64,000 nucleotides of DNA from Candidatus Poribacteria bacterium (GTDB taxonomy: Bacteria; Poribacteria; WGA-4E; PCPOR2b): positions 20,736-84,735 of the forward strand of contig PYIZ01000006.1 of NCBI GenBank assembly GCA_003635265.1. Direction: 5' to 3'. Position 1 is the stretch's first letter. The number at the start of each line of letters is the position of its first letter. The translations under genes and the position numbers were made by a program. Below the pieces are notes generated by a model. The model ran no database searches. It saw only the letters and a program-made list of their open reading frames with translations, and had not been told where the DNA came from. Shown one piece after another: positions 43,719 through 51,243 of the stretch.

Positions 43719-45122
43719 TTAGTTTAGAGCAGGGGCTGTTCCATTAAGTTCCGATTGAAGAACTTGCCGGTTTCCCTCCGAGGCCAATCGCTTGACCGCA
43801 TCCCACTCCTTTAATCTGTGGTCTCCTATGATAAGTGGGAATACACAGTTGTTGTGCAGCAGTGGATCCGAATCCGGGTCAAACCCATACACCTCACCCG
43901 CTCGCTCCCATTCGAGGGTGCCGGGGATAGGCGTAAACTCGGCAAGTTTCACCTGAACCCCTTGGGCGTGCACAAACTTGATGCTTTCAATCACCTCTTC
44001 CAACGGTTGCCCGGGCAATCCCATCAGCAGATAAACGCCGATGTCTTTGGCTGTGAATCCAGCAGCTTTCAATCGCTCAACCGCACGGGTGAAGCCGTTG
44101 TTGGTAACTTTGGGACCGGTCAACTTTTGCCGTACCACATCACTGCTCTCCAAGCTGATCCGCACCGTTTTGAATCCGGCAGCATACATCTTGTGTGCGA
44201 GTTCCTTGTCAATTACTTGGGCGTGCATTGAGTTAGGGGTATGAAAATAGAACTTCAACCTGCGTTCAAGGACTTGGTCTAAAATCTTGTGGATGTGTTT
44301 CCGCGCGTTGAGCAGGAGTGCGTCATCGTAGAACGCAAAATTTTGCGTCCCAAATTCATCGTAGCACCATTGGAGTTCATCGACAACTTGCTTGGGGTCG
44401 CGTTGCCGGAAACCGGGACTGACCGAACGCACAGCACAGTAGGAGCAGGTCATCGGACAACCTCGTGCCGTCAGGACCGCCGCGAAATCGAGTTTGCGGA
44501 TGAGATCGTGAGCAGGGAAAGGGTAGTCATTGATATGGATTGGGAGTTGGGAGTAGTCCGATTGGTTTCCCGTCAACTGATCAACTAGTCTTAGGGCAGA
44601 GAGTTCCCCTTCGCCTTTGACCACGAAATCGGCTCCCGATTTTTCCACCGCGTGCTTGTAACAGAGCGTCGCATACGTCCCACCGAGCACCACCGGCACA
44701 TCGGGATAACGCTGCTTGACACGACGGATGACCTCGTGGGGTCCCGGATACCAGTAGGTCATCTTTGATGTCACCAGCACCACATCCGGCTTTGAACACT
44801 TACCCAATTCGGCTTCAAAGATCTCCGGCGTGATGCCATATCGGCAGAAATGGCGCGGTACATCTTTGACAACTTCCGGTCGTTCAACCGGCTCTCGGTG
44901 ATATTTCCCTGTGCCGTAGGCGTTGCCCTTGGGTGTGGTCAGTCCTTGCAGCTCGAGGAGGTCTGGATTGTAGCGATCGAGGCAGTCGATAAAATCGAGT
45001 TGATACCCGTGTTGTCGGAAGATACTACCGATAGAGAGCAAACCGATCGGCTCCACCCAGAGGTTAAAGGCGGCGAAATCGTAGATCCACGGGTTGATGA
45101 GCAGCAGGCGGCGTTTTGACAT
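43719..45122 (-). CDS. B12-binding-domain radical SAM protein
   Basis: 467 residues. An N-terminal cobalamin-binding Rossmann domain (LLLINPW; EPIGLLSIGSIFRQHGYQLDFIDC; VVLVTSKMTYWYPGPHEVI; VVLGGTYATL) is followed by a radical SAM core with the 4Fe-4S motif CPMTCSYC (CxxxCxxC, about residue 225-232). GxP-type SAM contacts follow (YLLMGLPGQPLEEV). No canonical DxHxxG cobalamin His loop is obvious. Related proteins methylate or rearrange unactivated carbon. The substrate is unknown; a small protein gene precedes it by 20 bp. Confidence 0.85.
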   Translation of the reverse strand: MSKRRLLLINPWIYDFAAFNLWVEPIGLLSIGSIFRQHGYQLDFIDCLDRYNPDLLELQGLTTPKGNAYGTGKYHREPVERPEVVKDVPRHFCRYGITPEIFEAELGKCSKPDVVLVTSKMTYWYPGPHEVIRRVKQRYPDVPVVLGGTYATLCYKHAVEKSGADFVVKGEGELSALRLVDQLTGNQSDYSQLPIHINDYPFPAHDLIRKLDFAAVLTARGCPMTCSYCAVRSVSPGFRQRDPKQVVDELQWCYDEFGTQNFAFYDDALLLNARKHIHKILDQVLERRLKFYFHTPNSMHAQVIDKELAHKMYAAGFKTVRISLESSDVVRQKLTGPKVTNNGFTRAVERLKAAGFTAKDIGVYLLMGLPGQPLEEVIESIKFVHAQGVQVKLAEFTPIPGTLEWERAGEVYGFDPDSDPLLHNNCVFPLIIGDHRLKEWDAVKRLASEGNRQVLQSELNGTAPALN

Positions 45123-45142
45123 GACAACGTTTCCTCTAGTCT

Positions 45143-45346
45143 TTAACTCGATATTCCGTCTTGACCGTTGATGAGCTCCATGAGTTTTTCGAGAGTCTCT
45201 GCGTCCAAGTTGAGTCCGCGCAATCGTTCCTCAAGGGCTAATCCGCGCACCCGCACTTCGGGCGGCATCTGCTCAAGTATATCGTCTCCGACAGCTTTCG
45301 CAATACGCTCAAGTTGTTTTTCGTATAGACTTTGCTTTCCAGCCAT
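45143..45346 (-). CDS. Small hypothetical protein with RGL-x-x-E repeat, first gene of radical SAM operon
   Basis: 67 residues from the ATG at 45346, chosen because AGAGGG lies 8 bases upstream. An open frame continues to a TTG at 45403 without SD. The sequence is helical and charged, with a short repeated motif, VRGLALEERLRGLNLDAETL, and a tail LMELINGQDGISS. RLxGLxxEERLxGL segments occur in some bacterial proteins of unknown role. It has no Cys and no leader-peptide-like Gly-Gly site, so a radical SAM substrate peptide is only a weak possibility. Confidence 0.6.
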   Translation of the reverse strand: MAGKQSLYEKQLERIAKAVGDDILEQMPPEVRVRGLALEERLRGLNLDAETLEKLMELINGQDGISS

Positions 45347-45457
45347 TCTTGAAACCCTCTTTGTCAGTTCAGGATTTGTGCGAGTCAATTTTATGTCTTT
45401 CAATAACCTAAGTCGCTAGTGTGGGTCGAATTCCATGTTCGATAACTACTATCTTGC

Positions 45458-45486
45458 TATACACATTGCGCTCCGTTGGAGCGCAG
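45458..45486 (+). repeat. Palindromic repeat family A, copy 7 (variant)
   Basis: CTATACACATTGCGCTCC then GTTGGAGCGCA; 7-bp perfect stem GCGCTCC/GGAGCGC with loop GTT. Confidence 0.75.
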
Positions 45487-45505
45487 AGATTGTCCCCATC
45501 GCTTT

Positions 45506-45533
45506 CTATAGACATATCGCTCCTCTGGAGCGA
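45506..45533 (+). repeat. Palindromic repeat family A, copy 8
   Basis: CTATAGACATATCGCTCC then TCTGGAGCGA; stem CGCTCC/GGAGCG. Confidence 0.8.
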
Positions 45534-45769
45534 CAGTCGGGCAAGATGCCTGACCTACGGGTATAGAAGTCAGTTTTATCGCTCCGCTCATAACTAGAGC
45601 GTGTTGACGTTTTGATGTTGCTAATTCAGCAAACGCTGTAATCATCGGGCAATCTGACATAAGTAGCACAAACTGTTAGTTCGCGCAGGGGGATAACAAT
45701 CTAAATGAAGTTTAAGTATTTAAATCGGTAATTTCGATTTTCCTCGAAACACCTCGAAACATACGGTAG

Positions 45770-45788
45770 GCGCGGTTTGCAACCGCGC
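45770..45788. repeat. Inverted repeat GCGCGGTT-TGC-AACCGCGC
   Basis: Perfect 8-bp arms and a 3-base loop; single copy in this window. Confidence 0.7.
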
Positions 45789-45891
45789 TGGTGTCAATAG
45801 CAAATTACCCAATTATTTTTTTAATCTTCATACAGATCGTGGTACAAAAGACCACTTTTACAAAACTACTTTTTGCAAAGGAGACTTCCTG

Positions 45892-46113
45892 ATGAAAACT
45901 TTGTTGGGTTTCACTGTATCTGGTTATAAGCAGGTGTTGTTGGCTGACCGAGCCTCTATTGCACTTGATAGGGATTGCCGTTTAACCGTTCAACCCAACC
46001 TACGGACTTCTTTGAGAATTGGATCAACTTCATGTCGTTCAATAGTAGATCCGGTGTTGTCATCGGTGGACATTATACTTTCTTGCTTTCACTCCCTGCT
46101 AGTGCGAAAGTAG
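45892..46113 (+). CDS. Doubtful small open frame with good Shine-Dalgarno
   Basis: 73 residues (MKTLLGFTVSGYKQVLLAD...). AAAGGAG lies 8 bases before the ATG, which is the only reason to list it. The sequence has no recognisable domain, mixed composition and runs through repeat-rich DNA, so it may be the 5' remnant of a lost gene or chance. Confidence 0.2.
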   Translation: MKTLLGFTVSGYKQVLLADRASIALDRDCRLTVQPNLRTSLRIGSTSCRSIVDPVLSSVDIILSCFHSLLVRK

Positions 46114-46132
46114 TGTTTTCGTCTCCAAATTT

Positions 46133-48187
46133 CTAAGCGGCACCGACATCTTCTAACGGCACGGTCATCTGCATCGCGCCGAAACGAACCACCGCTTTTT
46201 GGGTCTGTGGGTTCACGTTGCTGAGTATCCCAACGCTGTCTAGACTGTGTACGCGGACTTCATCGCCCGCTTTCAATTCGTGAATGAACTCCTGCCGTTC
46301 CTGTGCTTCTGGAAATTCGTTGAGTTCACCAGCCATATAGGTGCTAATTTCAGAGAGTGACTCAAGCAGTGACCGCCGAGACGCTTCCGACTGACACAAC
46401 CGATCAATCTGTCCTTTGATCTGGTGGAGTAAGGCGTAGGTGTCTACGCTGAGTTGTGCCTGTATCTCCTTTTCGTGTGCGGAGATTTCATCCAATTTCT
46501 GACGATATTCGCTTTCTAGGCGCGCTGCCTCTGCATTCGCTTCCGTCGCAGCGCGCTTGTTTTTCTCCATTACTACCTTGGCAGCCTGCAACTGATTTAT
46601 CAATTCGGCTGCCTCGTCATTTTGTCCTGCTGAATTGTTTTCTGCGTTTGTGATTACTTCGTCCGGTAAACCCAAGCGTTTGGCGATTACTAACGCATTG
46701 CTGCTGCCGGGGGTGCCAATCAACAGTTTGTAGGTTGGTCGCAACGTTACCGTATCAAATTCTACGGACGCATTTTCAATCCCCGGCACGGTATAGCCGA
46801 GATTTTTGAGCGGACTGATGTGTGTAGAGACAACTGTGCGAGCGTTGCGGGTGTGCAGGTATTCGAGGATAGATTTCCCCAATGCTGCGCCTTCCGCCGG
46901 ATCAGTGCCGCCGCCCAACTCATCGAGCAGCACCAAGCTGTTCTCATCAGCGGACGAAAGGATCTCTGCGATGTTGCGAAGATGGCTGGAGAATGTGCTC
47001 AAGCTCTGCTCAATGCTCTGCTCGTCGCCGATGTCTGCTGATATGTGTGAAAATACAGCCAGTTCAGAACCTTCTCCTGCTGGGATGTGCATACCCGATT
47101 GCGCCATCAGGGTTAGTAGACCGACCGTCTTCAGCGTGATGGTCTTGCCGCCGGTGTTGGGACCTGTGATGATCAGAATGTTGAAATCGTCGCCCAGACG
47201 GAAATTAATGGGGACCACCGCTTCGACCTCTGAATCCTCCTCCCGCTGCAAGGTTAAGAGCAACGGATGACGCCCCGCCTTGAGGTTGAGCCTTCCGTTT
47301 ACATTCAAGGTTGACGGATTCATATCATAATCGCGGCTGAAACGCACTTTTGCATAGGTTAGATCCAGATGGGCGAGAATCTTCAATGTCTCTCCCATTG
47401 GTTCAGTTACCGCTGCAATTTTCGCGGTGATTTCACGGAGCAGCCGCACGATCTCAGCCCCTTCGGCGTCGATTGCGGCTTGCAGCTCATTTCCCAGTTC
47501 ACGCACCACTTCTGGCTCGATAAATACGGTATTGCCGCGGTCGGATCTATCCCGCACCGCGCCGGGGACACGCGACGCATCGCGCTCTTTCACAGCGATC
47601 ACAGGACGTCCCTTGCGCTCGCGTATAATCGGATCTTGTAGATATGGACTGACACTTTTTGAGCGGAGGGTTGATTGCAGCCTGCCCTGAATGCGTCCTT
47701 TCACCGTCTGAATCGTTTTGCGGATAGATTTCAATTCGGGGCTGGCACTATTCTTGACCGCGCCGTTTTCATTCAGTGTATTCTCAATCTTCGCCTCAAT
47801 ATCGGGATACAGTCGAATGTCTCCCGCCAGTTGACGGAGATGCGGATAGTCCCCCTTTGCATCTTCCAAGTATCCTTTGACAATCCTGAAGGCGCGGAGG
47901 GTATCCTTGATGCTCATAATCTCCTCGATGATGAGGATATCCGTGCCTTTGTCCAATTTCTCCAGAATTGGAGAGAGATCATGCAGTCCACCCAACGGCA
48001 GATAACGATCCGGCGACAACAGTCTTTTCAACTCGGTCGTTTCCGCAATCAGCTGCTCAATCCGATGTAGGTCGGTCAACGGTTGAATTTCCTGCGCCAG
48101 TCTTGCCCCTAGTCCTGACGCTGCATAGCCGACCAACAATTCTCTGATTTTGTCATATTCCAGAACGTCGAGCGTGTGTTGGTTCAC
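46133..48187 (-). CDS. mutS2: MutS2-family ATPase lacking the C-terminal Smr domain
   Basis: 684 residues. N-terminal MutS-III/lever region (LDVLEYDKIRELLVGYA), Walker A GPNTGGKT (342-349), Walker B LVLLDELGGGTDP (418-430), and the MutS2 coiled coil after the ATPase (about 515-590). It ends after a KOW/SH3-like segment (LKAGDEVRVHSLDSVGILSN) at AAV-RFGAMQ...DVGAA. Typical MutS2 is ~780 residues with an ~85-residue Smr endonuclease at the C-terminus, which is absent. GTG start. MutS2 resolves stalled ribosomes or recombination intermediates; without Smr it would bind but not cut. hisC ends 27 bp upstream. Confidence 0.9.
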   Translation of the reverse strand: MNQHTLDVLEYDKIRELLVGYAASGLGARLAQEIQPLTDLHRIEQLIAETTELKRLLSPDRYLPLGGLHDLSPILEKLDKGTDILIIEEIMSIKDTLRAFRIVKGYLEDAKGDYPHLRQLAGDIRLYPDIEAKIENTLNENGAVKNSASPELKSIRKTIQTVKGRIQGRLQSTLRSKSVSPYLQDPIIRERKGRPVIAVKERDASRVPGAVRDRSDRGNTVFIEPEVVRELGNELQAAIDAEGAEIVRLLREITAKIAAVTEPMGETLKILAHLDLTYAKVRFSRDYDMNPSTLNVNGRLNLKAGRHPLLLTLQREEDSEVEAVVPINFRLGDDFNILIITGPNTGGKTITLKTVGLLTLMAQSGMHIPAGEGSELAVFSHISADIGDEQSIEQSLSTFSSHLRNIAEILSSADENSLVLLDELGGGTDPAEGAALGKSILEYLHTRNARTVVSTHISPLKNLGYTVPGIENASVEFDTVTLRPTYKLLIGTPGSSNALVIAKRLGLPDEVITNAENNSAGQNDEAAELINQLQAAKVVMEKNKRAATEANAEAARLESEYRQKLDEISAHEKEIQAQLSVDTYALLHQIKGQIDRLCQSEASRRSLLESLSEISTYMAGELNEFPEAQERQEFIHELKAGDEVRVHSLDSVGILSNVNPQTQKAVVRFGAMQMTVPLEDVGAA

Positions 48188-48214
48188 GGTGATTCGTTCC
48201 CCTGAATCTCAGTG

Positions 48215-49303
48215 TTATTTGTCTCCTAGAACCGCTTTCAGTCCCTTTACAAACCGTTCATTTTCCTCAGGTGTACCAATTGTCACCCGGATGGAGTTAG
48301 GGAAGCCGTATCCCGCCACAGGACGAACAATCACACCTTTTTGCATCAACGCATCGGAGACTTCGCTTCCGGATTTGTCAAAATGCACCAGAATGAAGTT
48401 TCCCTCGGAGGCAACATACGCCAACCCCATCTGATCCAACGCTTCATAGAGATACGTTTTGCCGATAGCGTTGACCTCTTGGCTGCGACGGACATGTTCC
48501 GCGTCTTTCAACGCAGCCCGTGCTGCCGCCTGTGCAACAAGGTTGCAGTTGAATGGCTGACGTACCCGATTCATTGTTTCAATAATATCGGATTTGGCGA
48601 GCCCGTATCCGATGCGCATCCCCGCAAGTCCGTAAATCTTGGAGAATGTCCGCGTGACGATGACGTTGCGCCCCTCGTGGATATAGGGCAGCGTCTGCGG
48701 ATAGTCGGGTCGATCGACATATTCGTAGTAGGCTTCGTCGAAGACAACGAGGACATCGTCCGGTACACGCTCCATCAATTTCTCGGTCTCCGTTTTCGTG
48801 ACCATTGTCCCGGTCGGGTTGTTCGGGTTGGCGATGAAGATGACGCGGGTCTGATTGGTGATTGCATCTGCCATTGCCGCTAGGTCCTGCGTATAACCGT
48901 CCATCGGTGTGATGATCGATTTCGCACCGAACACCTTGGCGACTAACATATAGACGACAAAGGCACTTTCCGAATAGATTACGTCATCGCCCGGCGATAC
49001 ATAGGTCTCTCCGACCAGTTGCAGCACTTCGTTGGAGCCGTTCCCTAAAATTAGTTGTTCGGGCGCGACACCGACGTGCGCTGCCAGATCCTGTTTCAGG
49101 TAGTAGGCGTTTCCGTCGGGGTAGAGGTTCACTTGCGTTGCTGCTTCTTGGATGGCATCCATCGCCAAGGACGAGGGGCCCAGCGGGTTTTCGTTCGATG
49201 CTAACTTGATAATATCGGAAATTCCCAACTCACGCTGAACCTCTTCTATCGGTTTGCCCCCTTGATAGGGTTGGATGGTTTCAATTCCGGGTTTTGGTCT
49301 CAT
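48215..49303 (-). CDS. hisC: Histidinol-phosphate aminotransferase
   Basis: 362 residues from the ATG at 49303 (MRPKPGIETIQPYQGGKP), preceded by GAGGT; a GTG 6 codons upstream is possible. Class I/II PLP fold: LASNENPLGPS, GNGSNEVL, FIANPNNPTGT with the PLP Asn, VVFDEAYYEY, and TRTFSKIYGLAGMRIGYG with Schiff-base Lys222. It catalyses the imidazole-acetol phosphate/glutamate step of His synthesis. Such enzymes can also act on aromatic amino acids. mutS2 lies directly downstream and is probably co-transcribed. Confidence 0.92.
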   Translation of the reverse strand: MRPKPGIETIQPYQGGKPIEEVQRELGISDIIKLASNENPLGPSSLAMDAIQEAATQVNLYPDGNAYYLKQDLAAHVGVAPEQLILGNGSNEVLQLVGETYVSPGDDVIYSESAFVVYMLVAKVFGAKSIITPMDGYTQDLAAMADAITNQTRVIFIANPNNPTGTMVTKTETEKLMERVPDDVLVVFDEAYYEYVDRPDYPQTLPYIHEGRNVIVTRTFSKIYGLAGMRIGYGLAKSDIIETMNRVRQPFNCNLVAQAAARAALKDAEHVRRSQEVNAIGKTYLYEALDQMGLAYVASEGNFILVHFDKSGSEVSDALMQKGVIVRPVAGYGFPNSIRVTIGTPEENERFVKGLKAVLGDK

Positions 49304-49403
49304 AGTTACCTCATGGTTCACCTGTCGTTTTTGTATTAAACATCAAGCGTAGAATTTTGAACTGGGATTGTTTATTCTTCCTATGATTGTTCTGTTTGAC
49401 TAA

Positions 49404-49432
49404 AAAATATCACGAACTCCAACCTGTGTCAA
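49404..49432 (-). promoter_or_regulatory. Sigma-70 promoter for hisC-mutS2
   Basis: Minus strand: TTGACA (49432-49427), 17-bp spacer, TATTTT (49409-49404). About 95 nt of leader before the ATG. Confidence 0.75.
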
Positions 49433-49457
49433 GGGCAAACAGAGAGGTGTTTTGAGA

Positions 49458-49487
49458 TTGACAGCGTTGTCGTGCTTGGGTTAGAAT
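49458..49487 (+). promoter_or_regulatory. Sigma-70 promoter for the amidohydrolase-dioxygenase unit
   Basis: TTGACA (49458-49463), 18-bp spacer, TAGAAT (49482-49487). It places transcription start near 49494, which rules out a start codon at 49472 and supports the ATG at 49520. Confidence 0.82.
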
Positions 49488-49519
49488 GGAAGGAATTTCT
49501 GCGCGGTAGGAGGAGAGGG

Positions 49520-50323
49520 ATGGTTATCGAATGGAATACACACATTTTTAGTCCGGATCTGCAACGCTATCCGTTTCACGAAAAGGCATCCTACACGCCC
49601 GATGTCTCTGTCCAGCCGGCAGATCCGCTGGGGGCATATCTAGCACAGATGGATCAACACGGGGTTGACCGTGCGGTGTTGGTGCATCCAGAGCCTTATG
49701 GAGACGATCACCGGCTTGTTCTAGATTGCTTGGAACAGGAGCAGGAGCGTGTCAAAGGCACATGCCTGTTCTATCCGAAAGATCCGGACGCCCCACGCAA
49801 GATGGAAGAATTGGTGGCGCAGCAGCCCCGGATTATCGCAACGCGATTTCACGCCCACCGCGGCAAAGAGACCTATCTGGATAGCCTGACCAGTCCTGAA
49901 GTTCGGAGAATCTGGGAGAAGGCGTTAGACCTGAATCTAATCATCGAACTGCACATCGGACCGGATCATGCGCAGGAAGCGGCGGAGATGTTGCGCAACT
50001 ATCCGGAGGCCACAGCGTTAATCGATCATTTGGCGGAGCCGCACATGGGGGATGCGGTGGAATTTGCGCATGTCTTGGATCTGGCGGATTTCGATACGGT
50101 TTATATGAAACTGTCCGGTCTCAATCATTTCGCTACGGATGCGCCGCTCTACTTGAGTGCGCGCCCGTTTACCCGTCGCGTGATCGAAGCCTTTGGACCG
50201 GATCAGATGGTCTGGGGCAGCGGCATACCTGATATAGTGGATGCACATCTCTCGAAATATACAGAGATAGACCGGCAAAAGGTAAAAGGGGACAATCTGG
50301 CGAGGTTGTTGGACTGGGATTAG
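49520..50323 (+). CDS. Amidohydrolase-family (amidohydrolase_2) TIM-barrel hydrolase
   Basis: 267 residues from the ATG at 49520 (AGGAGGAG 5 bases upstream). MVIEWNTHIFSPD keeps only one His of the usual DxHxH metal motif (NTH). Later ligands are His in LIIELHIGP, Asp-His in ALIDHLAEP, and the catalytic-region Asp in VWGSGIPD. Such barrels hydrolyse lactones or decarboxylate aromatic acids. The 25-bp gap to the following dioxygenase and a shared promoter make a two-gene unit. Confidence 0.8.
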   Translation: MVIEWNTHIFSPDLQRYPFHEKASYTPDVSVQPADPLGAYLAQMDQHGVDRAVLVHPEPYGDDHRLVLDCLEQEQERVKGTCLFYPKDPDAPRKMEELVAQQPRIIATRFHAHRGKETYLDSLTSPEVRRIWEKALDLNLIIELHIGPDHAQEAAEMLRNYPEATALIDHLAEPHMGDAVEFAHVLDLADFDTVYMKLSGLNHFATDAPLYLSARPFTRRVIEAFGPDQMVWGSGIPDIVDAHLSKYTEIDRQKVKGDNLARLLDWD

Positions 50324-50348
50324 GCATATTAAGAAGAGAGGATTTCTG

Positions 50349-51107
50349 ATGGAACGTTTTCCTATTTTTCACTCATACGAGTTTGGTGAGGAGCAGAGGG
50401 CAGAGATGCACAAGGTTGGGCATTTCGTTCTCCCGGGTGTCTTGACGCCGAAGGCGTGTGAACGGTTGACCGAATCGCTGTCGTACATTCAATCGCTTGT
50501 TCCAAATGCGACCGAGGGGCATGAGCCGAATCGGTTTGCTGCGGAATACGACGAATTCTTGGAAAGCTTGATTGGGCATCCGCAGATGCTCACGCTCGCC
50601 CGACAGGTGCTTGGAGAGGACATCCGCTACGATCACTGTGTTACGCTTAACCGTCCGGGTGGCAATCAAGGGACTCGTTGGCATAGTCACGAGTACTCGG
50701 ATGACGATTCCAGTCTGGGATTTATACGGATTTTCTTTTACGTCAATGGGTTTGATGTTGATGATGGTGGGTTGAAGGCTGTGCCGGGGAGTCATCTGTA
50801 TCGGGATCCCAAGATCCATTTCCAGACGGATGAGGAGCTACAGTCCGGATGGATGGCGGACAAAAAACACCTGTTGACCGGCGAACCGTTGGTGATAGAA
50901 GACCTGTCTGTTCCCGACGGTACGGTGGCACTGATGTGGACACACGCGGCACACGCCGTCAGTCCGAGACGACCCAATAGCAAGACGCGGTGGACGGTGG
51001 TCTACGCCTACCGTAACCCCGGCAGGTCATCTGCAGCCCGCTGGATCAGTGAGGAGTTCGAGCGTAAACCTATCGACGGGGCGGAAGGATTGATGAGTCT
51101 TTATTAA
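50349..51107 (+). CDS. Phytanoyl-CoA dioxygenase-family protein with HxH instead of HxD
   Basis: 252 residues. PhyH layout: GHFVLPGVLTPKACERL start, RWHSHEYSDD at the first iron site (His112-Ser-His114), FFYVNGFDVDDGGLKAVPGSH, and a distal His in MWTHAAHAVSPRRPNSKTRW with the 2-oxoglutarate Arg. The usual carboxylate ligand (Asp of HxD) is His114; Glu115 is the next residue and could take over. Activity is uncertain. It is translated after the amidohydrolase. Confidence 0.82.
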   Translation: MERFPIFHSYEFGEEQRAEMHKVGHFVLPGVLTPKACERLTESLSYIQSLVPNATEGHEPNRFAAEYDEFLESLIGHPQMLTLARQVLGEDIRYDHCVTLNRPGGNQGTRWHSHEYSDDDSSLGFIRIFFYVNGFDVDDGGLKAVPGSHLYRDPKIHFQTDEELQSGWMADKKHLLTGEPLVIEDLSVPDGTVALMWTHAAHAVSPRRPNSKTRWTVVYAYRNPGRSSAARWISEEFERKPIDGAEGLMSLY

Positions 51108-51130
51108 TCAGGAGTTAGGCACTTCGGATT

Positions 51131-51185
51131 GTAGGGAACAACGATCTTCCGGTCTATGACCGAGAGTCCGAGAATTGTTCCCTAC
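51131..51185. repeat. Inverted repeat GTAGGGAACAA/TTGTTCCCTAC (family C, copy 2)
   Basis: Perfect 11-bp arms separated by 33 bases that include CTTCCGGTCTATGACCG, itself partly inverted. It lies between the convergent dioxygenase and DUF5916 genes. Confidence 0.75.
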
Positions 51186-51243
51186 GAAAATTGCATGGTT
51201 GATCGGGTGTTGAGAGCACGTCGATTTTGGAAAATCGACCTAC

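Larger units (their letters stand above)
45347..46132. other. 786-bp intergenic region rich in palindromes
   Basis: It contains two family A palindromes (45458-45486, 45506-45533), a GCGCGGTT/AACCGCGC hairpin (45770-45788) and one doubtful small frame (45892-46113). No terminator with a T-run was found for mutS2 on the minus strand, and no Smr-domain remnant is visible. Confidence 0.65.
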
